64,000 bases of DNA, taken from NCBI RefSeq assembly GCF_013337685.1, contig NZ_SUQN01000005.1, forward strand, positions 248,001-312,000. The letters are read 5' to 3'. The notes beneath the pieces were generated by a model. It did not search any database. It worked only from the letters and a program-made list of their open reading frames with translations, and had not been told where the DNA came from. Made by a program: the position numbers and the translations under genes. The first letter of the stretch is position 1; every line of letters starts with the position of its first letter. Source of the DNA: Citrobacter gillenii (GTDB lineage: Bacteria > Pseudomonadota > Gammaproteobacteria > Enterobacterales > Enterobacteriaceae). Of the stretch, positions 18,294 through 26,708 are shown piece after piece.

Positions 18294-19506
18294 TGCTTAC
18301 TCCTTTTTTCAGGGTGGCCTCAACACCCTGTTCAGTTAAAGAACGGTGAAGTTTATTGATGACGCCATTGACCTGGGCGCCGGTTATCAGCCGGGTACAT
18401 TCAAATTGCCGGTCGGTGTTTTTATGTCTCGGGCACCACAGAAAATCGTGGTGGTCAAAATTCAGCGATGTATCGTCCCAGCATCCGTAGCAGCCATGGG
18501 GGTTAAATACCCGCCACGGGGTATAAAATTCGCTGTTCGGGAGGCTGAAGCCACTTATCAGCACCACCGGAATACGGGCAGCCCATGCCAGCCATGACAG
18601 GCCGCTTGGCAGGCCAATGAAAAAGCTGGCATGGCGCAGCAGGTTCACCCGTTCCTGAAGGGGGAGCTTACCGGTAAAGTCTTCGGCTCCCCAGGGAATG
18701 TGATTCCAGACAAAACCCTGGCCATAATGGGCATCCCGGTCAATGCACAGCACCCGGTAACCCAGTGATTTCAGGTGTGCGACAACCTCACTCCAGCCGG
18801 TGCCGTTGTTCCAGTACTTCGCCTGACAGGTGGACTGTGTGGCGATACACACATAAGGCTCCTGGATAACTCGGGGTGCAGACAAGTCAAGCCGGACGGG
18901 GGCTTCACGCGGGTCAACGCCCAGAATGTAGCCTGCAGAACGATGGAAACCGACTTTGCGAAAATCCACGGGCTGATTATCTGTATCGCCACCAAAGTAG
19001 AGACCTACGCGGTAAGTTGCGTAAGGCGCTACCGTGCGTGGATTATCCGGCGTGGAAAACTGTATCTGCGGGTACTGAGGTGCCAGCAGGTCGATAATGT
19101 CCTGTGCCATCGTGCACTCCAGCTGGCACTTGTGCAGAGTCTGGAAGCGTTCGACATAAGGAAACCAGCCGAGCAGGTCGCCTAACGTCCCGGTGGGGAA
19201 TGAAATCAGCACAGGTCGGTCTTTTAATTTCAGGGTTTCATCCAGCAGGGGAGTCTCTTCCCCCTGACGGAATACCTGAATGCGGAAGCGCACAAAATAT
19301 TTCTTACTACTGGTCACCCACCCGTTATCTGCATCGCAGCAGAAAAGAATGTTATCGGAGTCGGCATCAAGCAAACGTACGTGCCATTTCCCTTCAGGAA
19401 GCAGAACACGAGCGCCATCATTAAAATCATAAAAGATATTTTCAGGTCCGGCCTGTGTTGGAATATCAGGCGGAGGGATAAAAAATGTATTCTTCAGCGT
19501 TGACAT
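18286..19506 (-). CDS. Autotransporter strand-loop-strand O-heptosyltransferase (TibC/Aah/BAHT type)
   Basis: A 406-residue cytoplasmic enzyme of the BAHT family, which transfers heptose from ADP-heptose to Ser/Thr in AIDA-type repeats before secretion. The start MSTLKNTFFIPPPD is the family start and has a strong Shine-Dalgarno (AAGGTGGGG); a 16-codon upstream extension is not supported. Landmarks are FDFNDG-type N-terminal beta-barrel (ENIFYDFNDGARVLLPEG), FPTGTLGDLLGWFPY, the nucleotide-sugar site VLISGFSLPNSEFYTPWRV and the iron-finger cysteines in CYGC, WCPRH and FEC. It overlaps the autotransporter start by eight bases (ATGAATAA), so the two are translationally coupled. Confidence 0.93.
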   Translation of the reverse strand: MSTLKNTFFIPPPDIPTQAGPENIFYDFNDGARVLLPEGKWHVRLLDADSDNILFCCDADNGWVTSSKKYFVRFRIQVFRQGEETPLLDETLKLKDRPVLISFPTGTLGDLLGWFPYVERFQTLHKCQLECTMAQDIIDLLAPQYPQIQFSTPDNPRTVAPYATYRVGLYFGGDTDNQPVDFRKVGFHRSAGYILGVDPREAPVRLDLSAPRVIQEPYVCIATQSTCQAKYWNNGTGWSEVVAHLKSLGYRVLCIDRDAHYGQGFVWNHIPWGAEDFTGKLPLQERVNLLRHASFFIGLPSGLSWLAWAARIPVVLISGFSLPNSEFYTPWRVFNPHGCYGCWDDTSLNFDHHDFLWCPRHKNTDRQFECTRLITGAQVNGVINKLHRSLTEQGVEATLKKGVSNE

Positions 19507-19707
19507 ATTCCCCACCTTAAAAAATATATAAGCGTTGAAAAGTACAGGAATCATTAAGTATTAGTTGCAGAAAGCTGACAAACGTATCCGCATACCTTAT
19601 GCGCCCAGGATGTGTAATGATTTTAATATTGTCTACCGTTTACAAATTTGAGATGCTCTTAAAATTCACTGCATTACTCGAAAATATTGAATGGTTTCGC
19701 AGGGTAT

Positions 19708-20040
19708 TCATTCGGTCATTTCGCTTTTTGACATCGTATAATAATTAAGTAGCGCATTAACAACCTGGATGACATGCTCAAATCTGCTGATGCATACCCC
19801 AAAGTAGCCATTGCTAACACCATGTTTATCGCAACAGTGAGATCTTGGGCGATTCAATACAAAATAATCGTGCAACGCCCTGATGATTTTATCGCTGCGG
19901 ATGGGTGTCAGTTCGATCAGAAACCAGAACTCATCATCAGACATATTTCCTGAAGGAAGAATATGATTCTTTTTTTCCAGGAAAGAGCCCTGCTGAGGTT
20001 GCTGGCTATGTTCTTTTATGTATTCCACCTTCGTCTCCAT
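19708..20040 (-). CDS. PapB/FocB-family adhesin regulator
   Basis: A 110-residue DNA-binding protein like PapB of P fimbriae. The family core appears as LPSGNMSDDEFWFLIELTPI, then RSDKIIRALHDYFVLNRPRS and the helix-turn-helix CCDKHGVSNGYFGVCISRFE. PapB-type proteins bind repeated T/A-rich triplets and switch fimbrial or adhesin operons on and off. It stands 200 bases upstream of the heptosyltransferase gene on the same strand; the tib operon of E. coli has a similar small regulator. Regulation of the heptosyltransferase and autotransporter genes, and of itself through the AT-rich DNA upstream, is inferred. Confidence 0.85.
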   Translation of the reverse strand: METKVEYIKEHSQQPQQGSFLEKKNHILPSGNMSDDEFWFLIELTPIRSDKIIRALHDYFVLNRPRSHCCDKHGVSNGYFGVCISRFEHVIQVVNALLNYYTMSKSEMTE

Positions 20041-20675
20041 TAAGCATTATCTAATTCATAACAAGGACTGTCATCATTAAAAACAATACCATCCGGGAGC
20101 GGTTGGAAGTATACCAAAGTGAATTTCAAGAAAAAACAAAAACTAGTAGTGTAAAAATCTGACATAATAAATAATAGTATATTTTTATGCTAATTAATGT
20201 TGGTTATTCAAAATATTATTTTGCAAAAATGTATTTTATTGGAATTATTATCTTTTTTTAACAATGTTGAATTTGTTTTGTTTTTTGAAATTAGCAACAT
20301 TTCAAATATGGCTTATCTATGAAAATGGTAAACAATGTGATTGTTTGTTGAGATATCATCAGATGCTTAATTTTCTCAAGGAACAATGTTGCGTTAAACT
20401 ATATAGCGTTGTATTAACTATTTTCACAATTTAACAAAGAAATCTTCAGGGGATTACCAAACCGTGCAGGGTGATAAGTACGACAATTTCAACCACGTCA
20501 CTGCTTTGACTAAACGTGTTTAATTGCTGATATGAATATATACTGACCTTCAGCGATGAAGATTACTCCCCAACGACAGAGTATGGAGGTTTAAATACTT
20601 CATAGGAACTGCACCACTCCTGGAGTTAACAGGAGATGAATCTATGAGTTTTTTACGTCATCATGAGTAATTTAA
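20041..20675. other. AT-rich upstream region of the adhesin regulator, no gene seen
   Basis: About 635 bases with very high A+T (for example TTTTGTTTTTTGAAATTAGC) and no supportable gene. The position and composition suit a PapB/H-NS-controlled regulatory region. Its right end is the element boundary. Confidence 0.5.
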
Positions 20676-20900
20676 TGAAATAATGACTGCCCCACATGGG
20701 TTGGACTGAAGCGGCTGACCTGATCGTTAAAGGTATGGACGGCGCGATTAACGCCAAGACCGTAACCTATGACTTCGAACCTCTGATGGACGGCTCTAAT
20801 CTGCTGAAATGTCCAGAGTTTAGTGACGCTATCATCGAAAATATGTAATCCAGATTCTGGGTTGTATGAGAACGGGAGCCGATGGGCTCCCGTTTTTTTA
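20676..20900 (+). pseudogene. Displaced 3' end of icd, right attachment repeat
   Basis: From GAAATAATG to the terminator this repeats icd codons for [20 protein letters not shown] through IIENM and the stop, plus the terminator. An extra base near 20685 breaks the frame relative to the left copy, and several changes are non-synonymous (for example [11 protein letters not shown] for [11 protein letters not shown]), as expected for an untranslated leftover. This is the original chromosomal icd tail pushed away by integration. Confidence 0.88.
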
Positions 20901-21012
20901 TCTATGGAAGACCCCAAATAGGCTCTGTTTCTTAATCCTGCTATCTGATCAATAGACAGGACTAACCTGGAGGATATCTATTGCGGGCATGCTGATTTTT
21001 CAACGACGTGTA

Positions 21013-22593
21013 TCAACGGACATTTCGCCATTCATACTGTTTACCCGTGGTATCCATGATGAAAATAGTTTTATCGTAATTCATTAACCAGGAACTCAGC
21101 GTATTGATTGGCGCACCCTGACGATGAATACCCAGCCACAACTCCGCAAGCGTATTAAGATCATCGGAAGACCACTGGGTACGATAATCCCCAGTGAGTT
21201 TAGTTTTTGCATCAACCAGTTGGCTGTACCAGATAAACATCGGAATATGCAGCGCCTCTTTTGGCGGTGTGACGCCACCGTGTGAATAAACGACTGCGCG
21301 CTTGGGGTCTCGGATCAGTGCATGATCGGAAAAATACATTACAGATGAGCGGGTATTTTGCAGTGCACTAAATATGTTGCCCATAAGTGTGTCAGTATAA
21401 CGAATAGAGTTGTCGTAACAATCATCAGCCTGACTTTCCCCGGCTAATATAGTACTACTTTCAGGAAAACGCTCACAGGATGGTTCATGGCTGCCATAGA
21501 GATGCAGCACAATTAGTTTCTTACCGGGCTTCTGTAAGGCATTTTGCAATAATGGCAGTAAGGCCTCATCATAGCCATGATCCACCCATTCTTGCTGATG
21601 GGCGTTCATGGCAATCCCGGTAATAATATTGTTATGCGCCCCCCCTTTTCCTTGACGACTATACCAATAAGTATCGTAACCAGCTTTGTTACTGATATTG
21701 ATAACATTATCGCTATATTTTCGAGGATCGTGGGCGTTCACGGAATCCGCTGTCATTGCCATTGGGACAGCCATAATGGTCACCGGTGCCGGGGCAATCG
21801 CGTTTTGAAACAGCAAAAGCTGATGTTTTTGCTTGATGAGTTCAGGCGTTGTATCTCTTGGATAGCCATAGAGCCCCATATTTACCGCACGTGCAGACTC
21901 TCCAATAATAAGTACATAGTTTTCAATGCCGGTATCGGTTAAAGTAATTTTATAATCTGGTATATTGTTACCGATATCAGACATGATAGAGATATCCTGT
22001 ATTGCCTGCATAAACACTTTGCCGGTACTGAGGGGAGTGGCAGACAGGACTCGTTGCATCAGGCTTTCAACATTACTTTTCCTTATTTGGTGTAGATATG
22101 CCTGGCCAACAAATGCAATGATGGTTATAGCAAGAAGAATAGGGGGATAGCGATGAAATCGATACGGTATCAGGTTTGCTCCAGTATTCGCCGCATATAT
22201 AAAAAATGCTGCTAACGTGACAAACGAAAGACAATCGCGCCAGTATAACCCGAGCATCCCTTTGGCCTCACTCGGCGTAGTATCCAAAATACTTAGTGCG
22301 AAACCATAGCTAAATTCTGTTCTAAAGTTATGCCAGGCATATAATTGAATCGTAGTGTCCAATGCAACAGGGATCAAAATCACAACGGCCAGAGTATTTC
22401 TCAGTAAATTATGCTGTATGCATCGCAATGAAAACATGATCAATATAAATACTAGCGTCCGGTTGATTACCGCGTTATATTTCGCGGTTAAAATATTAAC
22501 ACCAAAAACTATTAGCACGGAAATAATGAGTGGGGAAACTTCAGATAGTCGCGAAACCTTTTCAGCTGTTTTAAGTCTAAGTTGGATGAACAT
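21013..22593 (-). CDS. Phosphoethanolamine transferase (EptA/CptA-type sulfatase superfamily)
   Basis: A 526-residue inner-membrane enzyme. The N-terminal 170 residues hold about five hydrophobic helices; the rest is a periplasmic alkaline-phosphatase-like domain. The nucleophile motif is VLIIGESARAVNMGLYGYPRDTTPEL (Ser in place of the Thr of EptA), followed by LHLYGSHEPSCERFPES, DDCYDNSIRYTD, YFSDHAL and YSHGGVTPPKEALHIPM. Such enzymes move phosphoethanolamine from phosphatidylethanolamine to lipid A or core sugars and lower binding of cationic peptides. The usual SDHGE motif reads SDHAL here, so it is a divergent member. It lies just outside the icd island and is AT-rich. Substrate site is unknown. 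Confidence 0.85.
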   Translation of the reverse strand: MFIQLRLKTAEKVSRLSEVSPLIISVLIVFGVNILTAKYNAVINRTLVFILIMFSLRCIQHNLLRNTLAVVILIPVALDTTIQLYAWHNFRTEFSYGFALSILDTTPSEAKGMLGLYWRDCLSFVTLAAFFIYAANTGANLIPYRFHRYPPILLAITIIAFVGQAYLHQIRKSNVESLMQRVLSATPLSTGKVFMQAIQDISIMSDIGNNIPDYKITLTDTGIENYVLIIGESARAVNMGLYGYPRDTTPELIKQKHQLLLFQNAIAPAPVTIMAVPMAMTADSVNAHDPRKYSDNVINISNKAGYDTYWYSRQGKGGAHNNIITGIAMNAHQQEWVDHGYDEALLPLLQNALQKPGKKLIVLHLYGSHEPSCERFPESSTILAGESQADDCYDNSIRYTDTLMGNIFSALQNTRSSVMYFSDHALIRDPKRAVVYSHGGVTPPKEALHIPMFIWYSQLVDAKTKLTGDYRTQWSSDDLNTLAELWLGIHRQGAPINTLSSWLMNYDKTIFIMDTTGKQYEWRNVR

Positions 22594-23058
22594 AATTTAT
22601 AATTAACTGATCCGATTTTTAAATTAGAGTAAAGCGTATGTAGCGAAATTGTCTCTAGCTTGTTCGCTCTTTTGTGTTTATTTATGCAACTGTGTACTGA
22701 TGAATAAGTGATATGGCTACGACTCGTGTAGGCCTGCCTACGGCTGAGTACCCGTAACGTCAATGTAACTCGAATTATTTAGTTTTTATTCTGCTTATCC
22801 CGTTAGTTATGAAACAGAACGCATGCCTCAACGCGTTAATCTAACCACTGGCTGGCATTCAGGCGTGCGGGCACAACCACATCACTCTGATGAAAGCATT
22901 CCGTTCCTGTAAGAAATAAGCTTGGCTGATTTAATACTATACAGTTTTTGGACTGGATCAGCTAACATCATATATATGTATAAATGGATATTCCCCAAGA
23001 TCTTCCGGCCATGTTACTGCTCGGAGCCGGTTGATTGTGTCGCAGGGACGGTGAGTTT
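22594..23058. other. AT-rich intergenic region, no gene seen
   Basis: About 465 bases between two minus-strand genes. A short minus-strand stretch near 22820-22905 (SDVVVPARLNASQWLD) looks protein-like but is stopped on both sides and I cannot place it. Otherwise I see nothing. Confidence 0.4.
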
Positions 23059-23916
23059 TTATTTGCCACGAAGCAACACTTTTAGGCGTAGCAATCTGCT
23101 TTTTAGATCTTTTTTACCGTACATTTTGAACAAATAAAACCATCTGTTTTTTCCAAGGTAGTTTAGCTTTGTCAACTCCGGGTTTAAGTAATGGCACATG
23201 ATGAAAATCCCTTGATCATCATCAACTATTTTATTTCTAAGGGTCTTTATTTGGCAGCGGCGTACCAGTTTATAAAACGCTTGCCATTTTTCTTGTGTCG
23301 CAACGATGGCACCGCCAATAATATAAGAGCGATTATTGATCATGTGTTCAAAAACATGATCAATGGATTTGGGGTTTAGACCACGTTTAACTGTGAATAA
23401 ATTTACTTTACGTTTATCAAATGGATAATTCCATAAGGATAAACCGTTTGTGACTTCCGGGTTACGGCAATAGCCGAAATCAATCCAGGCAACCATCTCA
23501 TTGTTAACAAGATTCATCTCTAACGCTTTGTTTATGAAATAAGCTTTCAGGTTACACACCAGCACGTACTCAGCGGACCAATATTCAGGGTTTATTAGCT
23601 GGCGCGTTTCAAGTCTGTTTCTGAAAGCATCATCTTTTTGGATGTCGTGAATTTTTTGCCGAATTGCAGTGAACTTAGTGTTAATGTCAAAGGTAACAAC
23701 TGTGGTTTTTTTACCCGCTCTAATTTTTTCAATTGCTGGTTTAAGGTCGTAAGAGGTAAAAATGATCATTTCGTTATCCAGAGTGGATAAGTTTTTAAAA
23801 TAATCAATGTAAGTTTCAGGCGTTCTCTCTAAATGTGGCGAGAAACCTTTATTGGCTGTCCAGTTACCTCGTCCAATATCAAAAAATGCTGTAACGATAG
23901 TTATCGATGAATCCAT
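23059..23916 (-). CDS. HtrL/YibB family protein
   Basis: The protein belongs to the HtrL_YibB family, named after a gene near the LPS core locus of E. coli; it is probably a glycosyltransferase-like protein but its activity is unproven. The family opening is MDSSITIVTAFFDIGRGNWT, and IIFTSYDL, EMVAWIDFGYC and IGGAIVATQEKW follow. I chose the ATG at 23916 (285 residues) because the family motif starts there; an open extension to 24033 adds 39 residues with no visible Shine-Dalgarno. The gene is AT-rich (lysine-rich C-terminus) and stands alone between the phosphoethanolamine transferase and the TonB receptor, which suggests a surface-polysaccharide role. Confidence 0.78.
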   Translation of the reverse strand: MDSSITIVTAFFDIGRGNWTANKGFSPHLERTPETYIDYFKNLSTLDNEMIIFTSYDLKPAIEKIRAGKKTTVVTFDINTKFTAIRQKIHDIQKDDAFRNRLETRQLINPEYWSAEYVLVCNLKAYFINKALEMNLVNNEMVAWIDFGYCRNPEVTNGLSLWNYPFDKRKVNLFTVKRGLNPKSIDHVFEHMINNRSYIIGGAIVATQEKWQAFYKLVRRCQIKTLRNKIVDDDQGIFIMCHYLNPELTKLNYLGKNRWFYLFKMYGKKDLKSRLLRLKVLLRGK

Positions 23917-24185
23917 TTCCGTCAACCTGCGTACTTTGTACTTATCCAGTAGGTAATTATATAAAAATAATAAGTCTGACATTTTTAGACACAGTTTATC
24001 AGTCCCCACGCCAAACAGGAAGTTGAAATCCATACAGTAAGTGATACGCAGTGTTGATCTAAAATTCTGGTAGTTGACAGCAGTGAATATATTCTGTGAT
24101 TTTACGGACTGTTTGCAGGTGCAGAGACAACATCAGAAAGAGGCCGGGCGATTCGTTATAGCCCGGCCTGTAGGTGAAAAACCAA

Positions 24186-26273
24186 TTAGAACTGGTAGTT
24201 TAACGACACCCAGTAGTTGCGACCCGGATTGACGTATCCGGTTGTGGATTGTGCGGTCTGGAAGTAGTCGCCCGCGTAGGTGCTGCTGCGGCCAACCTGA
24301 TACAGAGTGACGTCGCTAAAGTCTTTATCCAACACGTTATTTATCGCCGTATTCAGCGTCAGTTCTTTGGTCAGCTTATAGGACATGCCCATATCGAGAA
24401 CGGTCCAGGCTTTTAAATTGGCCCCTTTATCATCGTACACGGCTTTTTGGACTGCACTAAGGTTGTCATAGTTTTCGGTAAAGCGTGGGGCTTTACCACG
24501 ATAGCGTGCGCTTAACCAGGCATTCATATCTTCGGTTGCCTGCCAGTTCAGACGGGCGTTAGCCATATGTTTGGGGGTATAGCTCAGCGGTGCGCCTTTG
24601 TTTTCGCCATCTTTTTGTTTGCTCTGCGTATAGGTGTAGTTGAGCGATAAGCTCAGCACGTCAGACCAAAGCGGGAAGGTGCTGGCGAATTCAACGCCAT
24701 CCGTTCTCGCCTTGCCGCTGTTGGTATAGCTGTTGGTATTGTCATCGATGGAATACGAGACAATTTTATTTTTGTATTCGGTGTAGAAGCCAGTAACGTT
24801 GGCGTTCAGCCCCGCGTCGTTCTCATAGTACAACCCGGTTTCATAGCTGGTGCTTTCTTCGGGTTTAAGGTCGGGGTTGCCGACCGTATTGACGGTTCCC
24901 TGAGCGGTCACACCGCTGATGCCGTTGTGCAACTGGCTGAGTGACGGGGCTTTGTATCCGGTTGTGACGCCACCTTTCAGGGTCCATTCTTCCGATACGT
25001 CCCACACCATGTAAGCTCGTGGGCTAAGGTGTCCGCCAAAGACATCGTTATGCTCATAGCGAGTGCCTGCGGTCAACGCCAGCGAGTCGAGAATATGCCA
25101 CTCATCTTCCGCGTAGGTCGCCCAGGTTTTCTGGTGGAATGTCTCACCGGTATTGGCCAGCACCACCCCGTCCTTCATGCGGGCATCCCAGTATTCTCCG
25201 CCGAGAGTAAGCAGATGCGAATCACCCAATGGCGTCAGCAGGACCGAGTCCAGGATGACGTTGGTATTTTTCAGTTCACGAGCGTCACCGGCTCGGCCCG
25301 CGTTTTCTGGCGTGAGTGCGGATGAGACCAGTTGGCGGCCTTTGTTCTCGGTTTCATTCCAGCCCACGGAGGATTTCCAGGTACCAAATGTTAATGCGGT
25401 ATCGTGACCCAGCGTGACCTTATTACGTTCATAGCGCAGGGTTTTATCGTATCCGCCGGTGAGATTACCCAACTGCCCATCATCATTGTCATAGCGCTGT
25501 CTGGCGGAGTCGAGATCCAGCCACAGCGTATTATTTGCGCCGGTTTTCCAGTCCAGACGGGTACCGATGTTGTAGTTTTCAGATTCCGTTGGATACGGCA
25601 CGCGCGTCGATGTGGTATCGCTCAGAGAGGTGACGCTGGAGCCTTGTCGTTGTGTCGTGCTGCCGCGTACCTGCATGTCCAGCACGCCAGCAATTAGCGG
25701 GCCGCTTGACCAGAAGTTGGCTACCGTGCTGTTACCCCATTTATTGCTTTCTTGCAGGTTAACGCCGGTATTAATGGACGTGCTCCATTTGTCCGTACTT
25801 CTCTTGGTAATGATGTTAACGACACCGCCGATAGCATCTGAACCGTACAGCGTCGACATGGGACCGCGGATCACTTCAATATGATCGATGGCTGCCAGCG
25901 GAGGCATAAAACTGGTGTTCATGGCAGAGAAGCCGTTGGGCGTCACGTCACTGCTGCCATTTTGACGAATACCGTCTATCAGGATCAGCGTATAGCTGGC
26001 AGGCATGCCGCGAATACTGACCTCCAGACCGCCGGTTTTACCGGTGCTGCTTTCAACATCAACCCCTTCAACGGAGCGCAGGGCTTCACCTAAGTCATTA
26101 TATTTATTGGTTTGTAATTCTTGTTGAGAAATAACCGACACGCTGGCAGCCGCGTTGGTGATCTTTTTTTCGTAACCCGACGCGGTCACGACCATGACAT
26201 CATCGGCGAAGGCATAAGTACCGCTGAATCCAAGGCAGGACAGAACGACAGAGGCAACAGGTTTTAAACGCAT
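24186..26273 (-). CDS. TonB-dependent outer-membrane receptor (CirA/FepA-like)
   Basis: A 695-residue gated barrel for uptake of metal chelates. The signal peptide ends LGFSGTYAFA; the TonB box is DDVMVVTASG; the plug reads EALRSVEGVDVESSTGKTGG and LILIDGIRQNGSSD, with the IEVIRGPMSTLYGSDAIGGV motif; the C-terminus NPGRNYWVSLNYQF ends in Phe. It is nearest to CirA/IroN-type catecholate receptors but clearly distinct. The ATG at 26273 has AGGAAG in front. It diverges from a NikABCDE-type operon with a NikR operator, so the ligand could be an iron-siderophore (a Fur-like box lies upstream) or a nickel chelate. Confidence 0.93.
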   Translation of the reverse strand: MRLKPVASVVLSCLGFSGTYAFADDVMVVTASGYEKKITNAAASVSVISQQELQTNKYNDLGEALRSVEGVDVESSTGKTGGLEVSIRGMPASYTLILIDGIRQNGSSDVTPNGFSAMNTSFMPPLAAIDHIEVIRGPMSTLYGSDAIGGVVNIITKRSTDKWSTSINTGVNLQESNKWGNSTVANFWSSGPLIAGVLDMQVRGSTTQRQGSSVTSLSDTTSTRVPYPTESENYNIGTRLDWKTGANNTLWLDLDSARQRYDNDDGQLGNLTGGYDKTLRYERNKVTLGHDTALTFGTWKSSVGWNETENKGRQLVSSALTPENAGRAGDARELKNTNVILDSVLLTPLGDSHLLTLGGEYWDARMKDGVVLANTGETFHQKTWATYAEDEWHILDSLALTAGTRYEHNDVFGGHLSPRAYMVWDVSEEWTLKGGVTTGYKAPSLSQLHNGISGVTAQGTVNTVGNPDLKPEESTSYETGLYYENDAGLNANVTGFYTEYKNKIVSYSIDDNTNSYTNSGKARTDGVEFASTFPLWSDVLSLSLNYTYTQSKQKDGENKGAPLSYTPKHMANARLNWQATEDMNAWLSARYRGKAPRFTENYDNLSAVQKAVYDDKGANLKAWTVLDMGMSYKLTKELTLNTAINNVLDKDFSDVTLYQVGRSSTYAGDYFQTAQSTTGYVNPGRNYWVSLNYQF

Positions 26274-26323
26274 AGTCAAACTTCCTTTGTTAAAAATTCA
26301 AAGGCAGTAAGATAATTGATGAA

Positions 26324-26348
26324 AATGATAATACAAATAATTATCATT
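26324..26348 (-). promoter_or_regulatory. Fur-like inverted repeat upstream of the TonB receptor
   Basis: AATGATAAT and ATTATCATT form perfect nine-base arms around a seven-base spacer, made of GATAAT units like those of Fur sites. The spacing differs from the classic 19-bp Fur box (one-base spacer), so overlapping dimers would be needed. It is 50-75 bases before the receptor start. Confidence 0.6.
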
Positions 26349-26355
26349 ACAAATT

Positions 26356-26411
26356 TACATAACTTGTCACTCTATGTATATTTCTTGAATAAATATACAT
26401 AAGTTGTCACT
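26356..26411. repeat. Phased direct repeats enclosing an inverted repeat (operator candidate)
   Basis: TACATAACTTGTCACT (26356) recurs as TACATAAGTTGTCACT (26396), exactly 40 bases apart, close to four helical turns. Between and overlapping them, TATGTATATTT (26373-26383) and AAATATACATA (26391-26401) form a perfect inverted repeat. This lies between the divergent receptor and ABC operon and matches no operator I know. Confidence 0.6.
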
Positions 26412-26559
26412 AATTTTAGATAGGGAGTAATGACAAAACACGTGAGTAGTTTTTACGGTAATTATTAATATTCATTTAATATGAGATTGAATAATAGAGA
26501 AGGAGATAAAAATCACGGCAGTGAATCACTGCACGTCGAGAGGTGAGAATTCGACAGTT

Positions 26560-26587
26560 GTATGATGTTTTTTTAAAATCGTCATAC
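26560..26587 (+). promoter_or_regulatory. NikR operator of the nickel-type ABC operon
   Basis: GTATGA and TCATAC are separated by exactly 16 bases, which is the NikR operator of E. coli nikABCDE; part of the spacer (TTAAAATCG before TCATAC) is also shared with the E. coli site as I recall it. It lies 122 bases upstream of the first gene of the ABC operon. NikR with nickel bound represses transcription from such sites. Confidence 0.85.
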
Positions 26588-26708
26588 TTTTCTGCGCTGT
26601 ATCATTTTTTTAGCCAAAGTGGTCCGCCATAATCCCTTCCCCAGGAGACCTCACAACGGGTATGTGCTGTTGTGCGGTATAAAAACAACGCAAAAGCGGG
26701 ATAAGGTA

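Larger units (their letters stand above)
14424..20675. mobile_element. Decayed prophage-like island in icd carrying a heptosylated autotransporter locus
   Basis: The interval is bounded by duplicated icd 3' ends. It holds phage-like arm sites, a strong phage-type terminator, a terminase small-subunit scrap, a DUF1398 gene and the regulator-heptosyltransferase-autotransporter locus. No integrase, excisionase or replication gene remains, so it can no longer move by itself. The intact icd and the truncated icd copy face the same way, as expected for integration. Confidence 0.82.

Noticed and set aside
22820-22905. Protein-like minus-strand stretch SDVVVPARLNASQWLD
   Set aside because: Too short, bounded by stops, and not attributable to any family I know.
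24186-26273. Naming the TonB receptor cirA
   Set aside because: It shares the CirA layout, but many barrel and plug segments differ and the neighbours are unlike those of cirA.
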